Assembly (NCBI RefSeq): GCF_900182595.1
Contig: NZ_FXTN01000002.1
Location: 248,001-312,000, forward strand
Source of the DNA: Pedobacter westerhofensis
Lineage (GTDB): Bacteria > Bacteroidota > Bacteroidia > Sphingobacteriales > Sphingobacteriaceae
Reading direction: 5' to 3'
DNA length: 64,000 bases
Under the pieces are notes generated by a model. The model made no database searches. It was given only the letters and a program-made list of their open reading frames with translations, and was not told where the DNA came from. Each line of letters opens with the position of its first letter. Positions within the stretch are counted from its first letter, which is position 1. Below, piece by piece: positions 43,781 to 53,800 of this stretch. The position numbers were made by a program, and so were the translations under genes.

Positions 43781-45451
43781 ATGAAGATGACACATTTTAA
43801 ATCTGCTTATGCCCTGCTTTTACTGTTTGGCGCAGTAACAGCCGGCAGCAATACCGCCTCTGCGCAGGCAGCTGCAGGAAAAGGAAAACGCCCAAATATC
43901 ATATTTATCCTGTCGGACGACCATGCTTACCAGGCCATCGGCGCATATGGCAATAAGATCGCGAAAACGCCGAATATCGACAGGATTTCCAAAGAAGGTG
44001 CGCTGTTCAAAAATGCCATCGTCACCAATTCGATCTGCGGGCCCAGCAGGGCAACCTTCCTTACCGGAAAATACAGCCACAAGAATGGTTATCCGATGAA
44101 CGAGCAGAAGTTTGATACCGATCAGCAGTTGTTCCCGAGCCTGTTACAGGAGGGTGGATACCAAACCGCATGGCTGGGCAAATGGCACCTTGGCAATCTG
44201 CCGAAGGGATTTGACTATTACAATATCCTGAATGGACAGGGACAATACTATAATCCTGATTTCATCAGCTCTGCAAAGGATACCGTTCAGATTGAAGGGT
44301 ACGTGAGCAATATCATCACGCAGCTGGCTACGCAGTGGCTGGACAAAAGGGATGAATCCAAACCGTTTTTCCTGGTGGTGGGAGAGAAGGCCACGCACAG
44401 GGAGTGGTTCCCAGATCTGCAGGACCTTGGTGCCTATGACGACGTGACTTTCCCGCTGCCTTCAACATTTTATGATGATTATGAAAGCAGGCTGGCTGCA
44501 AAAGATCAGGACATGACGATCGACCAGACCATGATCTTAAAAGACGACCTGAAAATCCATGCGGATTATGATCTGAACGAGGGTCAGATACAGCAGGAAA
44601 AAGAGGCCCTGATCAAAAAGCGCTTTGCCAATACAGCACCAACTGCAGCACAGGAAAAAGCGCTTGACTACTACCTGCGCAAAGGGCTGTACCGCAGGTT
44701 TAACCCGGAGCAGAAAAGGGTATTCTCTGCATATTATAACAAGGTCACGGCTGAATTTGATCAGAAGAAACTGACAGGAAAGGCACTGGTGGAATGGAAG
44801 TTCCAGCGTTATATGAAAGATTATCTGTCGACAGCCAACTCACTGGACAGGAATATAGGCAAGCTGCTGGACTACCTGGATAAAAGCGGCCTTGCAGAAA
44901 ATACTGTGGTGATTTACGCCTCTGACAATGGTTTCTACCTCGGAGAACACGGCTGGTTTGACAAACGTTTCATCTATGAAGAGTCGTTGCATGTGCCGCT
45001 TGTTGTGCGTTATCCAAAGGTGGTTAAACCCGGAAGCGTGATCAAAGGTACCGTGCTGAATAACGACTGGGGGCCTACTGTACTGGATATTGCAGGGATC
45101 AAAACTCCTGTTGCCATGCAGGGAAGGTCGTTTCTTCCTTTGCTGAAGAACGAGGCCGCTGTGAAAGACTGGCGAAAGGATGCCTATTATCACTACTATG
45201 AGTTCCCGAAACCGCACCATGTGCATCCGCATTTCGGCATCCGCGCTGAGCGGTATACCCTGGTGAGGTTCTACGGCGAGATCAACAGCTGGGAACTTTT
45301 TGATCTGCAGAAAGATCCGCAGGAACTGCATAACCTGTATGGAACTAAAGGGTCTGAAGCAGTAACCGCCGATCTGAAGCTGCGCTTAAAGAAGTTGATT
45401 GCAGAGTATGAAGATACGGAGGCTCTAAAGATTTTTGAGCAGAAGATCTAG
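43781..45451 (+). CDS. Secreted sulfatase, Cys-type (S1 family)
   Basis: A 556-residue sulfatase with signal peptide (residues 1-29). It has the metal site IIFILSDDHAYQ and the active-site motif NSICGPSRATFLTGKYSH, in which Cys86 is the residue changed to formylglycine. Later motifs are GKWHLGN, ASDNGFYLGEHGWFDKR and VPLVVRYPK. A helical insertion at about 245-345 is like that of S1_8/S1_11 sulfatases acting on glycosaminoglycans or N-acetylglucosamine-6-sulfate; the substrate is inference. It is the last gene of the FGE-SusC-SusD run, closed by a terminator. Confidence 0.94.
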   Translation: MKMTHFKSAYALLLLFGAVTAGSNTASAQAAAGKGKRPNIIFILSDDHAYQAIGAYGNKIAKTPNIDRISKEGALFKNAIVTNSICGPSRATFLTGKYSHKNGYPMNEQKFDTDQQLFPSLLQEGGYQTAWLGKWHLGNLPKGFDYYNILNGQGQYYNPDFISSAKDTVQIEGYVSNIITQLATQWLDKRDESKPFFLVVGEKATHREWFPDLQDLGAYDDVTFPLPSTFYDDYESRLAAKDQDMTIDQTMILKDDLKIHADYDLNEGQIQQEKEALIKKRFANTAPTAAQEKALDYYLRKGLYRRFNPEQKRVFSAYYNKVTAEFDQKKLTGKALVEWKFQRYMKDYLSTANSLDRNIGKLLDYLDKSGLAENTVVIYASDNGFYLGEHGWFDKRFIYEESLHVPLVVRYPKVVKPGSVIKGTVLNNDWGPTVLDIAGIKTPVAMQGRSFLPLLKNEAAVKDWRKDAYYHYYEFPKPHHVHPHFGIRAERYTLVRFYGEINSWELFDLQKDPQELHNLYGTKGSEAVTADLKLRLKKLIAEYEDTEALKIFEQKI

Positions 45452-45457
45452 GATTGC

Positions 45458-45496
45458 AAAAACACTGCGTAAATCATTGGTTTGCGCAGCGTTTTT
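45458..45496 (+). terminator. Terminator of the sulfatase locus
   Basis: AAAAAC-A-CTGCG-T-AAA, loop TCATTGG, TTT-G-CGCAG-C-GTTTTT. A long stem with two mismatches ending in a T-run, seven bases after the sulfatase stop. Confidence 0.85.
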
Positions 45497-45596
45497 AATA
45501 GCGCCTGCCGGGAAAAGATCAGAGATTGTATGTTTAATTTGACAGTGTTCAAACATTTGTGAAAAATCTTAGTTGTGTTATAATTACAACCTTATT

Positions 45597-46931
45597 TTGA
45601 ACCAATTGGCCGCTCAACAATCAAAGACATCTGCTAAGGGATTTAATCTCCCAAAATTACTGCTCATCCTTGGCTTAACCATTCTGCTTGCAGGCGAGGG
45701 TTATTTTGGCGTTAAGCTGTATATGCTTTCGCATCAGCAAAAAGAAATTAAGGAAGATTATTCTGAAGTAAACAACATCATGCACGGCCTGTTTTCTGCC
45801 GATCAATGGCAGGATGAGGTGACGGGAATCATCAAACATCAGGTCCGTAATTTTACACTGACCAAAAAGCAGAAAAAGGAACTTCAGCTGGAGGTGCAGG
45901 AAATTATCATGGCACTGATCAATAAAGCAGAAGCCCTAGTAAACAAACCTGCAACCACGGTAAGCGGCAAGATTAAAAAATTTGCCATCAAAACCTTTGT
46001 AAATACCGACAAGATCAAGGCCCAGGTTCCGGCCTTCGCAAGATCTGTGATTGCCAAGGCGGATGACCCTGCAAATAAAAAGAAAGCGAGCTCTATGGCA
46101 ATGGGCAAGTTTGCGGAGATCAAAAAAACCGGTTATATCGACAGTACCTCGGCGGTGAACATTGCACTTCACAAAACGATGTTTAGCAAATACCACGTGA
46201 GTACGCAGGATCAGTTTAACCAGAAACTTGTTTCAACGCTGGCAACGATAAAAACGGTGACTTACAATTATTGTTTTGGGATGCTGGCCTGTATCGCTAT
46301 CGTGTTATCCCTGTGGTGGATATTTCGTAAGCGGGAAGACCTGCATGCAACACTTTTTGTGATGTCGCTGCTATTTGCATTTATTCTTCTGGGAGTTGGC
46401 TTAACTGCATCGATGATCGAGGTAGATGCCCGTATCCGCTCGCTCGATTTTGTGCTGCTGGGAGAAAGGGTGGTTTTTAAAAATCAGGTGTTGTTTTTTC
46501 AAAGTAAAAGCATACTTGACGTTGTACATATCCTGATCGGACAGTCGGGCATAGATTCCATACTGGTGGGTGTTTTGATCCTGATTTTCAGTATTCTTTT
46601 TCCGATCATGAAACTTACCTCTACAGGCATCCATTTGCTGAGCAAAAAAAGTATTGCTGAAAATAGGTTTATTAAATACTTTGCCTTTCAGTCTGGGAAG
46701 TGGAGTATGGCCGACGTGATTGTGATTGCGATCATGATGACCTATATCGGTTTAAACGGATTACTGGAAAGCCAGCTGGCCGGCCTTAATGTGAAAAGTG
46801 ATTTCCTGACCATCATCACAACAAATAATACTGCGCTGCAGCCAGGTTTTATCATATTCATCAGTTTTGTACTATACGGACTTATTCTGTCGACAATCCT
46901 GAAGTATATCACACCATACGATTCACACTAG
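45597..46931 (+). CDS. PqiA-like membrane protein, first of two tandem paralogues
   Basis: A 444-residue inner-membrane protein. One N-terminal segment (LPKLLLILGLTILLAG), a large hydrophilic domain (about 45-215), then about five more membrane segments. Two blocks match the paraquat-inducible protein A family: QVLFFQSKSILDVVHILI with FSILFPIMKLT, and GKWSMADVIVIAIMMTYIGL. PqiA-type proteins work with MCE/LetB-like lipid transport complexes; no MCE gene is in the window. The start is placed at TTG 45597, since no ATG precedes the first membrane segment and the paralogue also begins with TTG. Confidence 0.7.
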   Translation: MNQLAAQQSKTSAKGFNLPKLLLILGLTILLAGEGYFGVKLYMLSHQQKEIKEDYSEVNNIMHGLFSADQWQDEVTGIIKHQVRNFTLTKKQKKELQLEVQEIIMALINKAEALVNKPATTVSGKIKKFAIKTFVNTDKIKAQVPAFARSVIAKADDPANKKKASSMAMGKFAEIKKTGYIDSTSAVNIALHKTMFSKYHVSTQDQFNQKLVSTLATIKTVTYNYCFGMLACIAIVLSLWWIFRKREDLHATLFVMSLLFAFILLGVGLTASMIEVDARIRSLDFVLLGERVVFKNQVLFFQSKSILDVVHILIGQSGIDSILVGVLILIFSILFPIMKLTSTGIHLLSKKSIAENRFIKYFAFQSGKWSMADVIVIAIMMTYIGLNGLLESQLAGLNVKSDFLTIITTNNTALQPGFIIFISFVLYGLILSTILKYITPYDSH

Positions 46932-46975
46932 CATAACAAATTCATCCTGCACATTACCACCTAATACCTTAAAAA

Positions 46976-48304
46976 TTGACAACTCAGCAAACAAATACCA
47001 CCACTACAAAATTTGGACTGGCCAAAATTCTACTGATTCTTGGCTTAGGCATTCTGCTATGCGGGGAAGTGTACTTTGGTTACCATCTTGATTTACTGTC
47101 GACTGAGCAGGAACAGATCAAAGAAGATTACAGTATGTCCAACAACATTACATTCGGGCTTTTTTCCCTGGACCAGTGGCGTGAAAGGATTGCGGCTGTT
47201 GTAGACCGCCAGGTGACTGATTACCATGTGAGTCCGGCCCAAAAGAAGGCCTTGCAGAAAAAGGTGGAGCAGCAGCTGAGCGGGATGATCACTACTATTG
47301 TGAAGGAAGTAAATAAGCCGCAGAAGTCTGTTGCCGGCAAATTAAAAAAGTTTGCATTTAATCAGTTTGTTGATCCGAAAGACCTTCAGGAGCAGGTACC
47401 ATCGTTTGCAAAGACGATTGTAGACAAGGTAAACAGCCCCAAAAGCGTGAGGAGGCTGAAGAATGTGGCGAGCAGTAAGATTGATCAGTTGGAGAAGGCT
47501 ACCTATGACAGCACGAGTGTAGCTTATAATCAGGTAACCAAAAGTTTATACAAAAAATATCATGTAGCTAACGGGGAAGACTTTAATAAGGAGGTAACCA
47601 CACATCTCGCTGCCATCCGTAAAGTTAGTTATAATTACGCCTATGCCATGTTGGGATGCGTGGTGCTTGCCATGATCCTGTGGTGGATCCTAAGAAATAA
47701 GCGCGAGCTGCAGAAGACGCTGTTTATCATGTCGTTGTTTCTTTTATTTACGCTTTTGGCCGTGGGGATGACCTCATCGATCATAGAGGTGGACGCGCGG
47801 ATCCAGACGCTGAATTTTATGTTGATGGACCAAAAAGTATCATTTGAGAACCAGGTGTTATTCTTCCAAAGCAAAAGCATCATGGGGATTGTGCAGACGC
47901 TGATAGAGCAGCCAAAACCGGATGCAGTTCTTGTAGGTGTGCTGATCATGCTGTTTGTGATCATCCTTCCGCTGTTGAGAATGATTGCCAAGGGAATTGT
48001 GATCCTTGGCAGCGAAAAGCTTGCCCAAAACAAGGTGATCAAATATTTGACTTTTGAACTGGGGAAATGGGATATGGCGGATGTAATGGTAGTGGGCGTG
48101 GCAATGACCTACATCGGTTTAAACGGGATCTTGAAAAGCCAGCTTTCCAATCTGAACATCAGTAACGAATTTTTAAAGACCACTACGGTGAACTATACCT
48201 CACTTCAGCCCGGATATATCATATTTGTAGGTTATGTAGCTTTTGAGATGGTGCTGACTTACCGCTTGAACAGGATCAAAAAGGATGACCCGCTGATCAG
48301 TTAA
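46976..48304 (+). CDS. PqiA-like membrane protein, second tandem paralogue
   Basis: A 442-residue protein with the same architecture as the gene 45 bases upstream: N-terminal membrane segment (LAKILLILGLGILLCG), a hydrophilic domain to about residue 215, then about five membrane segments. The matching blocks are QVLFFQSKSIMGIVQTLIEQ and GKWDMADVMVVGVAMTYIGL. The start codon is TTG. Sequences agree most in the membrane parts and less in the hydrophilic domain. The tandem arrangement suggests that the two act together or form a hetero-oligomer. Confidence 0.7.
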   Translation: MTTQQTNTTTTKFGLAKILLILGLGILLCGEVYFGYHLDLLSTEQEQIKEDYSMSNNITFGLFSLDQWRERIAAVVDRQVTDYHVSPAQKKALQKKVEQQLSGMITTIVKEVNKPQKSVAGKLKKFAFNQFVDPKDLQEQVPSFAKTIVDKVNSPKSVRRLKNVASSKIDQLEKATYDSTSVAYNQVTKSLYKKYHVANGEDFNKEVTTHLAAIRKVSYNYAYAMLGCVVLAMILWWILRNKRELQKTLFIMSLFLLFTLLAVGMTSSIIEVDARIQTLNFMLMDQKVSFENQVLFFQSKSIMGIVQTLIEQPKPDAVLVGVLIMLFVIILPLLRMIAKGIVILGSEKLAQNKVIKYLTFELGKWDMADVMVVGVAMTYIGLNGILKSQLSNLNISNEFLKTTTVNYTSLQPGYIIFVGYVAFEMVLTYRLNRIKKDDPLIS

Positions 48305-48310
48305 GATGAT

Positions 48311-48898
48311 CTAGCTGACTTTCGTAAACAGCATCAGCCCCGTAGACCAGTTCAGCGTGGTCTGCACAATGTCGCCCCGCTGTTTCAGTGTTTCAAGCAG
48401 TTTCTCTACGCGCTGCGGATGTTCCTCTGGCCAGTTAGGCTGTGGCAGAAGATCATCGATCAGGTAAAAACCGCCAACTTTCAACAGTTCAAGGGTCTGA
48501 TCGAGTACCTCGAATTTTCCCGGCATCGCATCGGCAAAGATCAGGTCAAACTGCTCACCATCGTAAAACGTAAGCCATTCGTTACCATCCGCGCAGACAA
48601 TAGAAATTCGTTCATCATCTGCGAATGTTTCCAGCGCAACCTGCTGAAAGGTGGCATTGATATCAATGGAGATGATCCTTGATGTTTCATTTGCACCTGC
48701 TGCGATCCAGGCCAGCGATAATCCTGTCCCGGTACCAATATCCAGAAAATGCCCTGAGGGTTTGGAAGCCACCAAAGTTCTGAGCAACGACCCTGTTTTG
48801 AGATCCGAAGGCATATTGAATTGCAGTTTTTCGCTTGCTGCAATGATTTGGGGATAAAACTGAGGTACTGTAATTTGTTCGTCGTCTAACATGGCCAT
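48311..48898 (-). CDS. Class I SAM-dependent methyltransferase (O-methyltransferase family)
   Basis: The 195-residue protein has the SAM-binding motif I FLDIGTGTGLSLAWIA, the acidic end of motif II (IISIDINATFQQVALE) and motif III FDLIFADAMPGKFE. The layout matches the O-methyltransferase family 3 fold (catechol/caffeoyl-CoA type). The substrate is unknown. Convergent to the second PqiA-like gene with six bases between stops. Confidence 0.9.
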   Translation of the reverse strand: MAMLDDEQITVPQFYPQIIAASEKLQFNMPSDLKTGSLLRTLVASKPSGHFLDIGTGTGLSLAWIAAGANETSRIISIDINATFQQVALETFADDERISIVCADGNEWLTFYDGEQFDLIFADAMPGKFEVLDQTLELLKVGGFYLIDDLLPQPNWPEEHPQRVEKLLETLKQRGDIVQTTLNWSTGLMLFTKVS

Positions 48899-49104
48899 GA
48901 TTTCTTACCGCTTAATGTACAAATAAAATTCATTTATTGCCTTTTTGCTGATATAATTAGTATTTATACACATTAGCATGAGTACCTGTGGCAATGATAT
49001 CAGGTATAATGTACAGGCAGGAATGAAATTTATATTTTTAAATTTACCTGACAAGCCTATAATGAAATCGGGATAAGATTACAGATTCTGAAGCGTTATA
49101 GTCA

Positions 49105-49120
49105 AACCAAATATATTCTG
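49105..49120 (+). promoter_or_regulatory. Shared translation-leader motif before the receiver gene
   Basis: AACCAAATATATTCTG directly precedes the ATG. The first 15 bases are identical to those before SusC at 12989. Confidence 0.5.
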
Positions 49121-49534
49121 ATGGCAACCATATATTCCAACAGGCGCACAGGGAACAGTTACCACCTTACGCCAACAGCCAGAAAAATCCTGGTGATTGA
49201 GGACGATCCCTCATTATCTGAAATTCTGGAAGATTTCCTGACAGATTCTGGTTATGAGGTACATGTTTTTAACGAAGTACTTGATATCCATCCGCTGATT
49301 AATAAATATCATCCCGACCTGGTGATCCTGGATTACCTGCTTCCCGTAGTAAACGGGGGAGAACTGTGCAGCCAGATCAAGCGCAACCAGCTTACCTGCG
49401 GCTTGCCGGTCATTATGCTTTCGGCGTATCAGAAAGTATTGCTTTCTATTGGCGATTACGGCTGTGATGCGTTTATCTCCAAGCCTTTCGACCTGAATAA
49501 CCTGCTGGGCAAGATTGAAGAATATATGGTGTAA
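49121..49534 (+). CDS. Single-domain response regulator (receiver only)
   Basis: A 137-residue CheY-like receiver. The acidic pair is in LVIEDDPS, the phospho-acceptor Asp in DLVILDYLLP, the Thr/Ser in MLSAYQK and the Lys in ISKPFD. No output domain follows, so it probably works through a protein partner. No histidine kinase gene is next to it. The N-terminal 20 residues are an unstructured extension. Confidence 0.92.
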   Translation: MATIYSNRRTGNSYHLTPTARKILVIEDDPSLSEILEDFLTDSGYEVHVFNEVLDIHPLINKYHPDLVILDYLLPVVNGGELCSQIKRNQLTCGLPVIMLSAYQKVLLSIGDYGCDAFISKPFDLNNLLGKIEEYMV

Positions 49535-49604
49535 AAAAGCAGAATTTCTCTTATATTTCTCAGGCTGATCATAAGACAGATACATTTTTTTAAAACCCGA
49601 TACA

Positions 49605-50702
49605 TTGAAATTTACAGCATTCGAAATCTACAAGTATTCCATACCCACTGAGCCCTTTACCATTGCCACAGGAACGATGCATTTTGCACAGAACCTGTTT
49701 GTACGTGCACAGACCGATACCGGGCTGACCGGCGTAGGTGAATGTTCTGCATTTCCGATGATCGTGGGCGAAACCCAGGCTACCTGTTATGAAATGGCGA
49801 AAGACTTTGCCGCTATCTGGAAAGGTAAAGACCCGCTGCAGATTACCGAAAGGCTGGCCGAACTGCAGCTGTATACGGCAGGAAACTACACGGCCAAAAG
49901 TGCATTTGATATGCTGCTGTATGATCTTGCGGCCAAAGCAGCAGGATTGCCGCTATACAAATACCTTGGCGGCGAAAAGAGATTAATAGAAACAGACCTG
50001 ACGATCGGCATCGGTACCCCGGAAAACATGGCGGCCGCTGCGGTTAAAATTATAGCAAATGGTTTTACCATCCTGAAGATCAAGCTGGGCAAAACTCCTA
50101 CGGAGGATATTGCGCGGATCAAGGCCATCCGTGAAGCCGCAAGCCCTGAAATTGAGATCAGGATAGATGCCAATCAGGGATGGTCCTTTGAGGATGCTAT
50201 TTATACGTTGACAGAACTGGCGCCCTACAATATCTCATTCTGTGAACAGCCGATGCGCACATACAACGATGAGCTGCTGCCGGAATTGTGCAGGTTATCG
50301 CCCATACCTGTGATGGCCGATGAAAGCGTATATACCCACCGGGATGCAGAAAGGATCATCAGGAACAAGGCTACAGATTATATTAATATCAAGTTTGCAA
50401 AGAGCGGCGGTATCCATGAAGCAGCACTGATCAGCAGGGTAGCAGAACAAAACAACATTCCCTGTATGCTGGGAGGGATGCTTGAAAGCAGGCTTGCGGT
50501 AACGGCCAATGTGCATTTTGCAATGGCGCATCCACACATCAGTATCTTTGATCTCGATACTGCTTTACTGGCGCATCTTGCAGATCCTGTTACGAATGGG
50601 GCAAGGTACAATGGGATGAAGCTGGAAATTACTGATCTTCCCGGTATCGGCGCGGATGTAGACCAGGCCTATCTGGATGAACTGGAGCACATCAGCATTT
50701 AA
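49605..50702 (+). CDS. Enolase-superfamily dipeptide epimerase-like protein
   Basis: A 365-residue enzyme of the mandelate racemase/muconate lactonising group. The catalytic Lys pair is in TILKIKLG, metal ligands in RIDANQGW, SFCEQP and MADESV, the second Lys in INIKFAKSGG, and FDLDTALL matches the dipeptide-binding DxD of Ala-Glu epimerases. It probably epimerises L-Ala-D/L-Glu or a related dipeptide in peptidoglycan recycling; assignment to that exact dipeptide is inference. The start is TTG at 49605, the only start that gives the full N-terminal strand. Confidence 0.88.
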   Translation: MKFTAFEIYKYSIPTEPFTIATGTMHFAQNLFVRAQTDTGLTGVGECSAFPMIVGETQATCYEMAKDFAAIWKGKDPLQITERLAELQLYTAGNYTAKSAFDMLLYDLAAKAAGLPLYKYLGGEKRLIETDLTIGIGTPENMAAAAVKIIANGFTILKIKLGKTPTEDIARIKAIREAASPEIEIRIDANQGWSFEDAIYTLTELAPYNISFCEQPMRTYNDELLPELCRLSPIPVMADESVYTHRDAERIIRNKATDYINIKFAKSGGIHEAALISRVAEQNNIPCMLGGMLESRLAVTANVHFAMAHPHISIFDLDTALLAHLADPVTNGARYNGMKLEITDLPGIGADVDQAYLDELEHISI

Positions 50703-50764
50703 GAAATTAGAAAAAATAGATAACATTCACCAAACATTTTCCTTTTTATATTGTATTATTTATG

Positions 50765-50776
50765 TCGCAATTGCGA
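50765..50776. promoter_or_regulatory. Perfect 12-base palindrome before SusC
   Basis: TCGCAATTGCGA, flanked by TAT and ATA, 27 bases before the SusC start codon. Its position fits an operator or a leader element. A related AATCAAATAT leader lies between it and the ATG. Confidence 0.4.
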
Positions 50777-50802
50777 TATAAATACCTCTTCTAATCAAAT
50801 AT

Positions 50803-53800
50803 ATGAAGTTACTGTTACCAAAAAAGTACATTTTTCTGGCCATGCCCTTCCTGGTTTTTGCAGCGCAGGCACAGGAAATTCCCGATACGCTAAAGCGCAG
50901 GCCGGTACAAACGGACACACTGAAGAAACCAGTGGCCCCCCAGAACCCTTTGCCTCCTGATCCTCCAAAGAATACTGCTGACACCAGCGCTCAGGGAATG
51001 GTGAAAGGAATTGTTAAAGACGAAAAAGGACTGCCCGTTCCGGGTGCTGTGGTCCAGATCCGCGGACAAACCGCCCGCGTGCTCACTGATGCGAAAGGCC
51101 AGTTCAGTATCCGGCTCCCGAATGTGACCAGTGCGATACAGGTGCTTTTTGTAGGGTATACCACGAAAATCGTTCATCCGGGAACGCAGGCTAATATTAC
51201 GATTACCATCACTCCTTCGAGCAAGGCGCTGAACGAGGTGGTGATCACAGGATACTCAACCCAGCAAAAGAAAGACCTGACAGGTGCGGTGTCTACCATT
51301 AAGCCTTCGGATATTGACAACATGCCTGTCGGCGGGGTAGATCAGGTACTGCAGGGCAAGGCCGCCGGTGTGTCTGTAACCCAGGGCACAGGTGCGCCAG
51401 GGGAAGGTATTGCGGTACGGATCCGCGGTATCGGAACCATTAACAACAACAATCCTTTATATGTGATTGACGGTGTGCCTACGCCATCCGGGATCAACCA
51501 GATCTCTCCTTCTGATATCGAAAGTATCAATATCCTCAAAGATGCGTCATCTGCTTCGATCTATGGGGCAAGAGCCTCCAACGGTGTTGTGGTGGTTACG
51601 ACCAAAAAAGGAACTTCGGGCAAGGCAAAGTTTAACCTGAGCCAGTATACAGGTGTGCAGGTACATGGCGACCTGATCAAAATGGCAAATACACAGCAAT
51701 ATGTAAATGCTTTTAATACTGCGGCAGCGGCCGATGGAAGGACGCAGATCCCGGCGAGCCTGGCAGCAGGGCTTCCTGATGTTAACTGGCAGAAAGAAGT
51801 GCTCAAACCGGCACTGGTAAACAATACCAACTTTGCGGTGAACGGCGGAAATGAAACCGGCAATTATATGGTCTCGGCCAATTACTATAAGCAGGACGGA
51901 CTGGTAAAAAACAGTGCGTACGACAGGTTTAACCTGCGTACAGCTGTGAACAGTACGCTTTCGAAAATATTTTCTACAGGTGTAAACCTGAACCTTTCCT
52001 ATGCGAAAACCAGACAAACGGGTGCTTCGGGTGATGGTTTTGGTGACGGCAACCAGGGTGCCAGCGTACTGAGGTACGCTTTGTTAAGATCTCCTGCAAC
52101 TCCCGTATTTAAAGCCAACGGCGATTATGTAGACCTTCCGGAAAACTCCGCTTTCTTTGGGGATGGTTTAAACCCGGTAGGATATGCCGATAACTTTGAC
52201 AGGAGTTATAATGCTTACAGTGTACTTGGAAGTATCTTTGCCGAAGCGAATATTGCAAAGGGGTTAAAACTCCGTACCACCTTTGGCGGTAACCTGGTGA
52301 TCACGGACTTTAAACAGTTCTTTAAAATCTGGGGAAGCGACCGCTCCCTGAATTCTCCGGGAAGTTTGGCGCGTTCCAACGCCAACCAGTTTGATTACAA
52401 CTGGACCAATACGCTGACCTACAATTTAAAAATCGATAAAAATCAAACGATCAACCTGCTTGCGGGTACTGAAGCCATCAAGAGCCGCACAAATGGCCTC
52501 TCTGCTTCAAGATCAATATTTCCCAACCAGTCTGACAATTTCCAGTACCTGGATAACGGGATTGGCGTGCAGCAGAATGGAGAAAACGAATCGCGCTGGG
52601 CGCTCTTCTCTTTGTTTGGCCGTGCAGATTACCAGTACGCAGATAAGTATCTGGCCAGCTTTACCGTTCGCCGTGACGGCTCTTCGCGGTTGAGCCCTGA
52701 CAACAGGTACGGTAATTTCTACGCCGGATCGGTTGGATGGCGCTTAGACCAGGAAGACTTCCTGAAGGGCTTTGACCAACTGTCGATGCTGAAACTGCGC
52801 GCAAGTATCGGCCAGACAGGTAACCAGGAGATCAGCAACTACGCCTATACCACACTGAACTCTTTTGTAGGGTTTTATCCTTTTGGCGGCACGCCTGCAA
52901 TCGGGAACTCCCTTACATCTAGGGGAAACAGTGATATCACCTGGGAAACCAGTACACAGACCAACTACGGACTGGATGCGGGTTTCTTTGACAACAACCT
53001 GCAGCTGAGCGCAGATTACTTTATCCGTGATAACTCTGATATCCTGTTTGCAAATCCTCTGGCGCCAAGTGCCGGAGGCGGAACCAGTCCGTATATCAAT
53101 GCCGGAAAAGTAAGGAACCAGGGTTTTGAACTGCAGATTTCGTATCGCAGAACGCTATCTGACGAATGGAGCTTCGATGTTTCGGGAAACCTGGCTACGC
53201 TGAAGAATAAGGTACTGTCACTTGCAGGTTCTCCGATCTTTGGAGGGCGCATCGGCAATGAGTACAATGCAACACTGACTACCGTGGGGCAGCCGATCGG
53301 GGCTTTTTACCTGATCCCGATGGAAGGTATTTTCCAAAATCAGCTGGACATTTTTACACATGCCTACCAGGGTGCGGGAATCCAGCCCGGAGATGTAAAA
53401 TATAAAGATACCAATGGCGATGGAGTAATCAATGAGAACGACCGTGAGATTGCCGGAAGCCCGATCCCAAAATTGACATACGGCTTTACAGGCAATGTGA
53501 AGTTCAAAAGCTTTGATATCAGTTTATTCTTCCAGGGCGCATATGGCAACAAGCTGTACAACCAGATTGCAACGGATACAGAAGGTTTTTACAGGGCCTT
53601 TAACATCACCGAAAGGGTTGCCACAGGCAGCTGGACGGGAGAAGGAAGTACCAACCAGTTTCCGCGGTTAACCTGGAGCTCTGCGTCCTCTACCAACAAT
53701 ACCAGACCATCCACCCGTTTCCTGGAAAGTGGTTCATACCTGCGCCTGAAGAACGCACAGGTTGGGTACAGCTTTACACCAAAGATGCTGGCAAACCTGA

